Source of the DNA: a bacterium
Lineage (GTDB): Bacteria > Verrucomicrobiota > Verrucomicrobiia > Limisphaerales > UBA11358
DNA: 64,000 bases
Assembly (NCBI GenBank): GCA_021813325.1
Contig: JAKALA010000009.1
Location: forward strand, 1-64,000
Reading direction: 5' to 3'
The notes beneath the pieces are model-generated. The model ran no database searches and was not told the origin of the DNA. It saw only the letters and a list, made by a program, of their open reading frames with translations. The position numbers and the translations under genes were made by a program. Of this stretch, positions 51,201 through 58,628 are shown one piece after another (positions within the stretch are counted from its first letter, which is position 1; the number at the start of each line of letters is the position of its first letter).

Positions 51201-51981
51201 TGGCCTGCATAAGCAGCAGGCAGACCACATAAATAATGCTGTTGCCCAGGAACAGATCGCGGCCCAGGCGCACCGAAGCCATGGCGACAATGATTTCCAC
51301 GCCCATGGCGCTGAGCAGCAACGTTTGGTGAATCGTCGCGCAAATGCCGTAGAGCAGCATGGCCAGATACAGGTAGCGTCGCTGCTGGGGCGCATACATC
51401 CAGCGCATCAAGCACAACATCACCGCAATCAACCACGGCACGCCAAACACGGAAATGCGGTTGATCACCACCGATTCGCTCCACATGAAGCCATCCAACC
51501 CCAGCAACAGACCGGCAACCAAACCCGACACCATGCAAATGGCGTTTTCCCAACGACCGGAAACGCCTTTCAATTCTTCAATGCCTTCGATCAGCATGCT
51601 GCTGCCGCGGGAAACCATCAGAGCCAACATGCCGCAGCCCATGGCACCGGCGAAGGACTGACCCACTTCCACGCGCCAGGCGACATTGCCGATGGGGAGA
51701 ATGAACGTCCAAAACCAACTGTAAATGGCCCAAAACGGATAACCGGGAGGATGGGGAATGCCGGCATAAAATGAGCCGGTGCATAGTTCGCCGCTGTCTT
51801 CGAGCGTCAGTTGCGGCGCCAGGGTCCAGAGGTAAACGGCCCAAATGACCAGAAACGTGATGCCAAAAGTCAGCCAGTCAACCCGCCGGCACATGGGCGG
51901 CACTTTCACTGGTTCAGCCGGCGCGGCGGCTTTGGCGGCAGGTTTAACGTTGTTTTTCTTCGGTGTATCCATTTTTGACAT
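48265..51981 (-). CDS. DUF2723 giant membrane protein with TPR-rich C-terminus
   Basis: 1238-residue protein. The N-terminal DUF2723 part (TMEM260-like; human TMEM260 is a protein O-mannosyltransferase) is recognised by LAPQLTLEDSGELCTGSFYA and GIPHPPGYPFWAIYSWFW, then about 12-14 hydrophobic helices up to residue about 580. A soluble middle part follows (DPPFFSELSKYIFSIG), then TPR-like helices (ALGVTYAQMQETNRAIEMFD) to the end. A role in sugar transfer onto exported proteins is inference. ATG at 51981 overlaps the TGA of the anti-sigma-like gene (TGATG), so translation may be coupled; TTG at 51984 is an alternative. Confidence 0.85.
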   Translation of the reverse strand: MSKMDTPKKNNVKPAAKAAAPAEPVKVPPMCRRVDWLTFGITFLVIWAVYLWTLAPQLTLEDSGELCTGSFYAGIPHPPGYPFWAIYSWFWTFILPIGNVAWRVEVGQSFAGAMGCGMLALMVSRGSSMLIEGIEELKGVSGRWENAICMVSGLVAGLLLGLDGFMWSESVVINRISVFGVPWLIAVMLCLMRWMYAPQQRRYLYLAMLLYGICATIHQTLLLSAMGVEIIVAMASVRLGRDLFLGNSIIYVVCLLLMQAKSIPALNTMSPIEVGIFHIVGVGSILATGWLATKTGKLGTEWKVVLIMGLAWMLGVSFYLYMPISCMTDPPMQWGYPRTVEGFFHALSRGQYQSNTSTLIASPSRIAFQLWYLVEGLSDSFSWVLIFIGLLPFFFLHKMHKRERGWIIGLTAVYFCLSVILVRLLDVTPDRSASDLNEVFFIASHGLFTLMIGYGTTILAAYMATHYAKFRLWGFIGGIVGVMLALYCLVDAAGKLYYGPAGEIDWFKLPHYIGMAFNKDQYALPIFANLVLLAVPVIFIGALAFYRTRGPVAILLGLFMLMPVYSGMTHWYKSEQRNHWFGYWFGHDMFTPPFKDPQTGQLSYDNVRRAELLKDPKNAKLIYPEMARNTILFGGTDPGRFCPTYIIFCESFIPHRCQPKQDQHFDRRDVYIITQNALADGTYLDYLRAQYNRSKQIDPPFFSELSKYIFSIGVHGWRKVVGSSLTKNFKTDEQLQQIQDPQMRGYIQQQQGMLQAQEDDICRQTSDQGLFHLVNWTLDEILDRPFTAWGKYVEGYRRARGVYPPNEIYIPSGADSQKSFEEYTQDAARRAQLNQLSPGEEVHVENGHVQVSGQVAVMKINGLLCKVIFDQNPTNEFYVEESFPLDWMYPHETPFGVIMKINRQPVTELTQDMFDLDHKFWTDFAPRLCGNWITYDTTVQQIADFAERTYIGNNYKGYTGDRAFIRDDSAQKAFSKLRSSQAGMYAWRLSPQCPPEYRQKTPAAQAALIRETDFAFKQAFAFCPYSPEAVFRYINFLLPLGRFDDALIVAQTCQKLDPYNQQIIDLIETLKKFKQENDDRTKAFGQVDKMEKTARTNPGNFQNLIALGVTYAQMQETNRAIEMFDQALTNPGVKTAEVSIIASYFSQFQNLPKLEVALQKLVDLDPAQADPHYDLAALQAYLGHTAAALTNLQAAVDLSNQRLKTNPTARDLVAEVRRDPHFNSMRPLPEFQKLIPPK

Positions 51982-52352
51982 CAATTGCTCGAATTGGTTC
52001 TCGATGCGAAGGCGATACTAGACTGGAAATTACCATGGTTTGTCCAATCAAAAGTGACGCAGTGCAGTTGGTTCTCCGATACTTGGCCGCCCGCTGGTTC
52101 CCAGTAAATAGCCCCTTGGTTGGTGCTGGTGGCCGTTAAAATTCGGGAATGCGACCAGAGATTGGCTCCGTTAAAATGCATGGCCATCAGCACGAATAGC
52201 AGGCAGACCATCGCCGGGGCCAAGCCCGACCAGTTCAAGGCGAGGGTCGAACGCTCGGTGGCCACGCGGAAAATACGCTGTTTAAGTCTGTCGGACGGAC
52301 GGCGCGGACGCCAGCCATGCAATTGATTCTCCGGCAAGTTCAGTTCTTTCAT
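51981..52352 (-). CDS. Small single-span protein, probable anti-sigma factor
   Basis: 123-residue protein with a basic cytoplasmic N-terminus (LHGWRPRRPSDRLKQRIF), one membrane segment (WSGLAPAMVCLLFVLMAMHF) and a periplasmic tail with Asn/Ser. Position right after an ECF sigma gene, overlapping its last 71 bases in another frame, suggests a regulator of that sigma factor; no known anti-sigma domain is evident. The overlap is long but the WxPRRPS start is plausible as a conserved feature. The stop overlaps the DUF2723 start. Confidence 0.55.
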   Translation of the reverse strand: MKELNLPENQLHGWRPRRPSDRLKQRIFRVATERSTLALNWSGLAPAMVCLLFVLMAMHFNGANLWSHSRILTATSTNQGAIYWEPAGGQVSENQLHCVTFDWTNHGNFQSSIAFASRTNSSN

Positions 52353-52833
52353 GTGCGACTCCTTCCAGTTTTGATTTTAATTTTTGCAGGCCATAACGGT
52401 AACGTCCGGCAGCCGTGTTGGGTGAAATTTCCAGCAACCCGCCAATTTCTTCAAAGGTGCAGCCGTGCCAGATTTTTAAAACAATGGTTTCCCGCTGGTC
52501 CATCGGCAATTGGGCCAGACACGCCATCGCCGCGCGTTCGGCCTCGGTTTCCCCGGGAGATTTTTCAAACCAACGGAGCGATTCCCATTCACGGGTCAGG
52601 CGACGCCACAAGCCGCGGCGATAATTTAACGCCCGGTTGCGGAAGCTGCGCATGCAATAATGTTCCGGCTTGCCGGGCGGAAAAGGCATTTGCATCAGCG
52701 CCAGAAAGGTTTCTTGAACCACATCTTCCGCCTCACCATGGCTCAAGCCCAGCGCCCGACCATACAAGATCAAGTCGCCCGCTTTGGCATCGTAAATGAC
52801 TTCACACCAATGTGATTTTGCCCGGATGTTCAT
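52282..52833 (-). CDS. ECF-type RNA polymerase sigma factor
   Basis: Extracytoplasmic-function sigma factor, 183 residues from ATG 52833; the longer frame would overlap the divergent GT2 gene. Region 2 is LILYGRALGLSHGEAEDVVQ followed by ETFLALM; region 4 is LAQLPMDQRETIVLKIWHGC followed by TFEEIGGLLEISPNTAAGRY, a clear helix-turn-helix. It would redirect RNA polymerase to its own regulon. The following gene is a single-span protein overlapping by 71 bases and then the DUF2723 gene. Confidence 0.85.
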   Translation of the reverse strand: MNIRAKSHWCEVIYDAKAGDLILYGRALGLSHGEAEDVVQETFLALMQMPFPPGKPEHYCMRSFRNRALNYRRGLWRRLTREWESLRWFEKSPGETEAERAAMACLAQLPMDQRETIVLKIWHGCTFEEIGGLLEISPNTAAGRYRYGLQKLKSKLEGVAHERTELAGESIAWLASAPSVRQT

Positions 52834-52933
52834 GTTTTCAATCCATAGACACCTGGGTTGCCGGATTTGTATAAAAAAAATTCGCTTTCTGGCAATCGGT
52901 GCTTTCGGCATTCTTTGCGCAAACGTAAACCCA

Positions 52934-53680
52934 ATGTATTGCGGTAAAAAAATCGTGGTGGTCATGCCCGCCTACAATGCAGCCAAAACCGTCACGCAAA
53001 CCGTCGATGAGGTTTTTCAGCAGGGCATTGTTGATGAGATTATTCTGGTGGACGACCGCAGCCGCGATGACACGGTGCAGGTGGCTTCGCAACTTTTGGG
53101 CGTCCGGGTGCATGTCCACGAGAAAAATACGGGTTATGGCGGCAACCAGAAAACCTGCTACCGGCTGGCGTTGGAGGCCGATGCGGACATCGTCATCATG
53201 GTCCACCCGGATTATCAATACACGCCCAAGCTGATCCCGGCAATGGCTTCAATGATTGCCAATGGCTTGCATCCGTGCATTTTGGCGAGCCGCATTTTGG
53301 GCGGCTATTCCCTGAAGGGTGGCATGCCGCCGTGGAAATACGTTGCCAATCGCTTCCTTACCTTCGCGGAAAACGTCCTGATCGGCGCCAAGCTTTCCGA
53401 ATATCATACGGGTTATCGCGCTTTCTCCAGAGAATTGCTTCAGAAGATTGATCTGTCGCCGAACTCCGACGATTTCGTGTTCGATAACCAGATGCTAGCA
53501 CAAATTTGCTGGCACGGATTTACCATTGGCGAAGTGAGCTGTCCCACCAAATATTTTACCGAGGCTTCCTCCATCAACTTCCGGCGCAGTGTGAAATACG
53601 GCTTTGGCTGCTTGAGCACGGGCCTGAAATTTCGTCTCGCCAAAATGGGGTTGGTCAACTCGCGGCTTTTTCCCCGCTGA
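52934..53680 (+). CDS. GT2-family glycosyltransferase
   Basis: Cytoplasmic-side GT-A glycosyltransferase, 248 residues from ATG 52934. KKIVVVMPAYNAAKTVTQTV is followed by EIILVDDRSRDDT (first Asp motif), TGYGGNQKTCYRLALEADAD, and HPDYQYTPKLIPAM as the metal-binding Asp region. It lacks a membrane anchor at the C-terminus, so it resembles polyprenyl-phosphate mannosyl/glucosyltransferase-like or GT2 family enzymes that transfer to a lipid or sugar. Divergent from the ECF gene, 100 bases between starts; converging with ymdB, 9 bases between stops. The longer frame is rejected because it runs through the sigma gene start. Confidence 0.8.
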   Translation: MYCGKKIVVVMPAYNAAKTVTQTVDEVFQQGIVDEIILVDDRSRDDTVQVASQLLGVRVHVHEKNTGYGGNQKTCYRLALEADADIVIMVHPDYQYTPKLIPAMASMIANGLHPCILASRILGGYSLKGGMPPWKYVANRFLTFAENVLIGAKLSEYHTGYRAFSRELLQKIDLSPNSDDFVFDNQMLAQICWHGFTIGEVSCPTKYFTEASSINFRRSVKYGFGCLSTGLKFRLAKMGLVNSRLFPR

Positions 53681-53689
53681 TTTTTAGGG

Positions 53690-54469
53690 CTACAAAGACT
53701 CGCTCACCCGCTGAATGCTCACCGCGCGGCCGGTATCATCATCCACGCGGATGACGGCGCCATGCAGCTTGATGTTGTTCCTCGCCACTTCGAAGCGTTG
53801 CGGCATGCCGGTGAGAAACCGTTTGATGACAGGTTCAATCTCACGGCCCAAACAGCCGTCGTGTGGTCCGGTAAAACCGGCATCACTCAAATATGCCGTG
53901 CCGTTCGGGAGAATCTGCTCGTCGGCGGTCTGCACGTGTGTGTGTGTGCCCACCACGGCGCTGACGCGACCATCCAGAAAGCGGCCCAACGCGATTTTTT
54001 CCGAAGTGGCTTCCGCATGAAAATCCACGAAGATAATTTTCGCCTGTTCTTTCAAGCGGTTCACTTCGGCTTCCGCCGATGAAAAAGGATTTTCCAAAGC
54101 CGACATGAACGTGCGGCCCTGCAAGTTCATCACGGCAATCGGCGGCAGCGTGCGGAGTTGAAAAACATTTGAACCGCGTCCGGGAACACTGGCTGGGTAG
54201 TTGAGCGGACGCAAAAAGCGCGGCTCGCTGTAAAAAAGATCCAGAACCGATTTCTGATCCCACAGGTGGTCGCCAGTCGTAATCACGTCGATGCCCGCGG
54301 AAAAAAGTTCGCCGGCGATTTGGGGGGTGATGCCGTTTCCACCAGCGGAATTTTCCCCGTTGGCTATGACAAAATCCAAGGCTTGTTGCTCATGCAAACG
54401 CGGCAGAATTTGTTGAACTGCTTTGCGGCCCGGTTCGCCAACGATGTCACCAATAAAGAGTAGCTTCAC
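53690..54469 (-). CDS. ymdB: YmdB-like metallophosphoesterase (2',3'-cyclic nucleotide phosphodiesterase type)
   Basis: Metallophosphoesterase of the YmdB/TIGR00282 family, 259 residues, starting with GTG at 54469. MKLLFIGDIVGEPGRKAV gives the first metal Asp, IANGENSAGGNGITPQ the Asn/Glu part, ITTGDHLWDQKSV, VDFHAEATSEKIALG and VVGTHTHVQTADE the His ligands. Bacillus YmdB hydrolyses 2',3'-cyclic nucleotides and affects biofilm choice; here only the family is known. Not clearly in an operon; next gene upstream is 43 bases away. Confidence 0.9.
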   Translation of the reverse strand: MKLLFIGDIVGEPGRKAVQQILPRLHEQQALDFVIANGENSAGGNGITPQIAGELFSAGIDVITTGDHLWDQKSVLDLFYSEPRFLRPLNYPASVPGRGSNVFQLRTLPPIAVMNLQGRTFMSALENPFSSAEAEVNRLKEQAKIIFVDFHAEATSEKIALGRFLDGRVSAVVGTHTHVQTADEQILPNGTAYLSDAGFTGPHDGCLGREIEPVIKRFLTGMPQRFEVARNNIKLHGAVIRVDDDTGRAVSIQRVSESL

Positions 54470-54512
54470 TTAGCCGATTTAAACACGAACGCGGCGAAAA
54501 ACACGAACGAAA

Positions 54513-54926
54513 TCACCGGGCCGCCGAATTTGTTTGCGCGTTGGACTGGTTTTGCAGGGCGCGCCAGAGCTGACGATTATTATGTTTTAACCGGTCATAG
54601 CGCTTGAGTTGTTGCGGATTGAGCAGCGGGGTGATTTGGGCGTCAGCCTTGATCAGCAGGCTTTGGGCTTGCGGTTGGTATTCCTTGCGCAGCGCCTGAA
54701 GCTGAGTGCGGGTGTCGGTTAAAATCGCCCGGATTTTGGTTTGTTGCTGTTTGTTCAGATGAAGCCTCTTGGCCAGGTCGCGCTCCACAAACCATTGGGC
54801 GCGTTCCGGGTGAATGATGGCCTGCTGCACGGAGCGTCGCACCACGAAACGCGTGCCGGCCACGCCGATGAAAATTCCCGCCAGAAAAACCGCGAGGAGC
54901 AACAGGATGGGTTTCCAGGTTTTCAT
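54513..54926 (-). CDS. Spy/CpxP-like periplasmic protein, membrane-anchored
   Basis: 137-residue protein with an N-terminal membrane anchor (ILLLLAVFLAGIFIGVAGT) and a helical periplasmic part: LAKRLHLNKQQQTKIRAILT resembles the LTxxQ helix motif of Spy/CpxP/CnrX-like proteins, then QLQALRKEYQPQAQSLLIKA and LLNPQQLKRYDRLKHNNRQL, a second LTPEQ-like motif. Such proteins sense envelope stress or metals and help fold exported proteins. Starts 1 base after the anti-sigma-like gene, so part of the ECF operon. Function by analogy with CnrX/Spy; metal sensing is not shown. Confidence 0.65.
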   Translation of the reverse strand: MKTWKPILLLLAVFLAGIFIGVAGTRFVVRRSVQQAIIHPERAQWFVERDLAKRLHLNKQQQTKIRAILTDTRTQLQALRKEYQPQAQSLLIKADAQITPLLNPQQLKRYDRLKHNNRQLWRALQNQSNAQTNSAAR

Positions 54927-54927
54927 G

Positions 54928-55236
54928 TCACACGCCCTCCGGATCGAACAGATATTGGGACGATATTTGCGAAGCGCCGTCCGTCAATCCCGGATAACCC
55001 GCCGAGGACAGGGCGAAATCCGCGGCCACGCACAATACCATGATGACAATGGCCGCCAGCGCGACCCGCGGAAATAGATGGTTTAACTGTTCAAAAAGGG
55101 AAGGCGTTATGTGCGCCCGACCGGCTGGTGCCTGTTTCACGGCGCGCAAAACGTCCCCGACAAATTCCGGACTTGGCAATGGCGACGGTTCCTTGCGGGC
55201 GGCCGCGAACAATCGTTTCAATCGGGTTTCATTCAT
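54928..55236 (-). CDS. Small single-span protein, probable anti-sigma factor
   Basis: 102-residue protein with a cytoplasmic N-terminal part (TRLKRLFAAARKEPSPLPSP) and one membrane segment (FPRVALAAIVIMVLCVAADF). It overlaps the ECF gene end by 8 bases and is followed 1 base later by the Spy-like gene. Position and topology suggest an anti-sigma factor, like CnrY in CnrYXH-type modules. No conserved zinc anti-sigma motif is visible. Confidence 0.55.
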   Translation of the reverse strand: MNETRLKRLFAAARKEPSPLPSPEFVGDVLRAVKQAPAGRAHITPSLFEQLNHLFPRVALAAIVIMVLCVAADFALSSAGYPGLTDGASQISSQYLFDPEGV

Positions 55237-55789
55237 GGTGCAGATATTTTTCCAAAATGTGTTTCAATTTTCCGCGCGCCCGGACGGCGCGCACTCTGAC
55301 GGCAATGTTTGAAATGCCGGTGGCGGCGGCTATTTCCTTGATGCTCCAGCCTTCCATTTCCAGCATGGTGATGATTACCCGGTCGGTTGGAGACAATTCA
55401 TTCATGGCTCGATGCACAATCTCCGCCGCGCAACGCGAATCAAGTTCGTCCTTAACGTCGGACTGCTGCAGCCATTCCAACGCATCGTCCCCCAATTCCG
55501 GCAGACCGACATTATTTTTATGCCGCTTTTCACGCCGCAAGTGGTCAATGGCCGTGCGGGCGGCGATCCGCGAAATCCAGTGTTCAAACGGCGCCCGCCC
55601 GTCAAATTGGGCCAGCGCGTGCCACGCCTTTACAAACGTTTCCTGGGCGAGATCCTCAAGCCGGTGATGATCGCGTTCGTAGCGATACAAGATGCCGAAA
55701 ATCCGCGTCTGGTGCCGCCGGACAAGTTCGGCGAACTCGTCGCAAGCGCCGGCGCGGATGCGTTGCAGCAATTCAGCATCGTCGGTCAC
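55229..55789 (-). CDS. ECF-type RNA polymerase sigma factor (RpoE-like)
   Basis: 186-residue ECF sigma factor with a GTG start at 55789. Region 2: CDEFAELVRRHQTRIFGILY, then HHRLEDLAQETFVKAWHALA; region 4: AMNELSPTDRVIITMLEMEG and WSIKEIAAATGISNIAVRVR. Both HTH and region 2.1-2.4 are complete. It follows a Spy-like protein gene (3-base gap) and precedes the anti-sigma-like and membrane-anchored Spy-like genes, so the four genes form an envelope-stress-like operon. Confidence 0.9.
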   Translation of the reverse strand: MTDDAELLQRIRAGACDEFAELVRRHQTRIFGILYRYERDHHRLEDLAQETFVKAWHALAQFDGRAPFEHWISRIAARTAIDHLRREKRHKNNVGLPELGDDALEWLQQSDVKDELDSRCAAEIVHRAMNELSPTDRVIITMLEMEGWSIKEIAAATGISNIAVRVRAVRARGKLKHILEKYLHHE

Positions 55790-55792
55790 AGC

Positions 55793-56266
55793 CTAGTTAT
55801 CCACGCTGGAGCCGATTTGATCAATGGCGCTTTCAGCAAAGGCATTCGCGCGTTTTTCCAGCTCGGAAATCTTTTTGAGCTGCTCTTCGGTCAGGAGCGG
55901 TTTGATTTTTTCAAACAGCTTCATCCGTTCCACCGCCAGGTCGGCATCGACGGCAGAAACCTTGGCGGACGCGGCTCGCACGGAAGTTTCGGTGGCATCA
56001 TTCGCCCGGATCGCCGCCCGCAAGTCAGCACGCGCTTCGTGCGACCGGCTGGCCAATGCTTTTAAAGTGTTCTTTTCGCCGGCCAGAATGCCCCGGATTT
56101 CTTTTCGTTGCTCCGCGGTCAAATCGAGCTTGCCGGCAATGCGCTCCATCACGCGGTTGCGCGCATGATGCGGCTTTTCGCGGGATGCGGCGCTGGCTTT
56201 GATTGCGGTCAATCCACCCACAGCAAGCACTGTGGCGGCGAGAACGATCAGAAACTTGTTTTTCAT
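55793..56266 (-). CDS. Spy/CpxP-like secreted protein
   Basis: 157-residue exported protein, signal peptide to about residue 26 (LTAIKASA followed by ASR). HARNRVMERIAGKLDLTAEQ includes an LTxxQ motif (LDLTAEQRKEI) and the second, KIKPLLTEEQLKKISELEKR, matches the same motif again, as in Spy/CpxP proteins that act as periplasmic chaperones or negative regulators. First gene of the sigma operon. Whether it inhibits or activates the stress response cannot be told. Confidence 0.7.
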   Translation of the reverse strand: MKNKFLIVLAATVLAVGGLTAIKASAASREKPHHARNRVMERIAGKLDLTAEQRKEIRGILAGEKNTLKALASRSHEARADLRAAIRANDATETSVRAASAKVSAVDADLAVERMKLFEKIKPLLTEEQLKKISELEKRANAFAESAIDQIGSSVDN

Positions 56267-56325
56267 AACACCATTTCAAACGTGTTCGCCGGGTCAAATG
56301 TTTCAGCGCAATAATGAGATTATGG

Positions 56326-57303
56326 TCAGAGCCAGCACGCTGACGCGCCAATGAGAGCGGCCATCAGCCAGAGCACCAGGACGGCTTTGGTGCGATTTAA
56401 TCCCATCCGGTTCAAGCGATGGGAAAGGTGGTTGGTATCGCCGATCCAAAATGGTTTCTTGTTCAAGGCGCGATATACGCTGACCTGGGCGAGATCCAGC
56501 AGCGGAACGGCCAGCACGAGCAAAGGGGTGAGCACAGCGAGCCGGCGCGGTTCTTGTTTGGTGTAAAAATGGGGGAGAATGGCCATGACCGCCAGGAGGT
56601 AGCCGACGAGATGGCTGCCGGCATCGCCGAGGAAGGCGCGTGCGTTCGGAAAATTCCACGGGAGAAAACCCACCAAGGCTCCGCAGGTCAGGAACCCGGT
56701 GATGGCCACCAAATATTCGCCTTTGGCGGCGGCGATCAGTCCGAACAAAAAAGCGCCAATGGCGCCGATGCCGGAACACAGTCCGTTCATGTTATCCATG
56801 AAATTGAAGGCGTTGATCACGGTGAGAATCCAAAGGATGGTAATGGCATAACTGAAAAATTCGCTGTGAACGAACAAGGTGACCCGTTTGCACGCCGCCG
56901 CGACCGCAACGGCGATGAGGATTTGCCCGATAAACTTGGGCAGCGCCCTGAGTTCGTGTTTGTCGTCCAGCCAGCCCAGCGCGGTGATGGCAACGGCCCC
57001 GCAGGCTAAAACGATCAGTTCAAGGGAACGCCGGTTAATTCCATGGATGATGGCGTCGGTTGACGAGATTTTGATTAATCCGAATTTCAAAAAGGCGGTG
57101 CCGGTGGCCAGCGGCAATAAAATGCCGGTCAGGACCGCGAGCCCGCCGGCCAATGGGATGGGCGTGTGATGAATTTTTCGGTGGCCCGGATCATCCACAT
57201 GATTGGTTTGCAGACACCATCGGCGCCAAAGTGGCAAGGCGAGCAGCGAGGTTGTGAAAGCTCCGAAAAAGGCGGCGGCGAAAAAATTAAAGGGAAAGCT
57301 CAT
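56326..57303 (-). CDS. WecA/MraY-like undecaprenyl-phosphate sugar-phosphate transferase
   Basis: Polytopic membrane enzyme, 325 residues from ATG 57303, with about 10 hydrophobic helices. HVDDPGHRKIHHTPIPLAGG (phosphate/metal Asp pair), LGWLDDKHELRALPKF, NAFNFMDNMNGLCSGIGAIG with the N-x-x-x-D motif, and ARAFLGDAGSHLVGYLLAV are the standard landmarks of the PNPT family. This step starts lipid-linked glycan building. The fifth loop lacks the extended MraY His-rich motif, so WecA/TagO-type is more likely. It is followed by a 100-base gap, then a GT4 gene in the same direction. Confidence 0.85.
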   Translation of the reverse strand: MSFPFNFFAAAFFGAFTTSLLALPLWRRWCLQTNHVDDPGHRKIHHTPIPLAGGLAVLTGILLPLATGTAFLKFGLIKISSTDAIIHGINRRSLELIVLACGAVAITALGWLDDKHELRALPKFIGQILIAVAVAAACKRVTLFVHSEFFSYAITILWILTVINAFNFMDNMNGLCSGIGAIGAFLFGLIAAAKGEYLVAITGFLTCGALVGFLPWNFPNARAFLGDAGSHLVGYLLAVMAILPHFYTKQEPRRLAVLTPLLVLAVPLLDLAQVSVYRALNKKPFWIGDTNHLSHRLNRMGLNRTKAVLVLWLMAALIGASACWL

Positions 57304-57403
57304 GATCAAATCGCCTTGGCCCAAACGAGCGGTTTAAGCGCATGGCGAAGGGCCGATATGAAACCAAACCGGCGACAGAGCGGTTGATTGGCGCTGGGAT
57401 TGT

Positions 57404-58624
57404 TCAAAGGCCGCAGGCTTTAGCTTGACGAGTTTTCCAAAGGTTCACATAGACATCATATTGGTCCTGAACCATTTTTTCGATGGAGAAATTTTCAGTA
57501 ACAAATTCACGTCCGCTTTGGCCAAATTGATGGCGCAGATCGGGGTTTTTCGCGAGGAAGACGAGTTTCTTAGCCGCCGCCGAAATGTCGCCGGTATGAA
57601 CCACGAAACCGGTTTGATTTTCCAGGCAGACTTCATCCGCGCCGTCGAAGTCGTAGGCGATGACTGGCTTGCCGGCGGCGAGCGCCTGGGGCAGCGCCCG
57701 CGACAACGCTTCGCGGTAGGACAAATGAGCGAGGCAATCCATGATGCCAATGTAACGGGCAACTTCGGTTGGCGGAACCAGACCGGCGAAAATCACTTTG
57801 TCACGGATGCCCAGAGCGCTCGCTTGGTTTTCAATTTCGGGTCGCAACGCGCCATCGCCCATAAACAACAATCGCGCCTGGGGCACGGGTTTGAGAACTT
57901 GAGCGAATGCCGTCAGCAAATCCGCATGCCCCTTGAGTTTGAAAATACGGGCAACTTTTCCAATAACGAAGTGTTCCTGGCGGAGTCCCAACTTTTGACG
58001 CAAGGCCAGATCGTTGGTTGCGCGAAGAAATGGAGCGAGGTCAAATCCGCTGAAGATGCGCTTGAATTGTTCCGGCGTGCCGATTCCAGCGTGGAGATAG
58101 AGCCGGGTCATCGCACTCGCGGAACAGAAGAAGAAGTCGGTGGCGCCCGCCGCATATTTTTCAGCCGTCTTAAAAACCAAATTTGGCAAAGAACCTTGAA
58201 ACGGTCCGAAGGACGGGCCGTGGATGTGGTGGATAATGACTGGCACGCCCGCCCGTTTGGCTGCCAGACGACCTAAAAGGCCCGCCTTGCCGCTGTGCGT
58301 ATGCACAATTTCAGGTCGCTGTTGGCGAAGGATCTTTGTGAGCCGGTTTAAAGCGATGAGATCTTTGAGCGGATGGACTGGACGGACCAGTTCCGGGATG
58401 ATCGTAAAATCAGGGCAAGCTTCAGGTGGGCCTGCAACTTCGGCACAGGCTGGTTCAAACACCTTGCGGGCTTCTTTTTCCAGAGAACCTTCCGGACCGA
58501 TTGTGGGACCGGCGATGAGCTTGACGGAGACGCCGGGCTTGGACATCAATCCGCAAATGGTGGCCAGCGTATTTTCCTGCGCCCCGCCAACGACCAGCCG
58601 GGTTATAATGTGAGTGACGCGCAT
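57404..58624 (-). CDS. GT4-family glycosyltransferase
   Basis: GT-B glycosyltransferase, 406 residues. VTHIITRLVVGGAQENTLAT is the usual N-terminal loop; VHTHSGKAGLLGRLAAKRAG follows. The donor-binding end reads HLSYREALSRALPQALAAGK; where GT4 proteins have E-x7-E the second Glu is Gln (E-x7-Q), a variant also found in related GT4 groups. GDGALRPEIE and VGKVARIFKLKGHADLL are typical. It follows the WecA-like gene and lies 4 bases before the giant membrane protein gene stop, so likely one operon with a lipid-linked glycan role. Sugar unknown. Confidence 0.87.
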   Translation of the reverse strand: MRVTHIITRLVVGGAQENTLATICGLMSKPGVSVKLIAGPTIGPEGSLEKEARKVFEPACAEVAGPPEACPDFTIIPELVRPVHPLKDLIALNRLTKILRQQRPEIVHTHSGKAGLLGRLAAKRAGVPVIIHHIHGPSFGPFQGSLPNLVFKTAEKYAAGATDFFFCSASAMTRLYLHAGIGTPEQFKRIFSGFDLAPFLRATNDLALRQKLGLRQEHFVIGKVARIFKLKGHADLLTAFAQVLKPVPQARLLFMGDGALRPEIENQASALGIRDKVIFAGLVPPTEVARYIGIMDCLAHLSYREALSRALPQALAAGKPVIAYDFDGADEVCLENQTGFVVHTGDISAAAKKLVFLAKNPDLRHQFGQSGREFVTENFSIEKMVQDQYDVYVNLWKTRQAKACGL

Positions 58625-58628
58625 GGCG

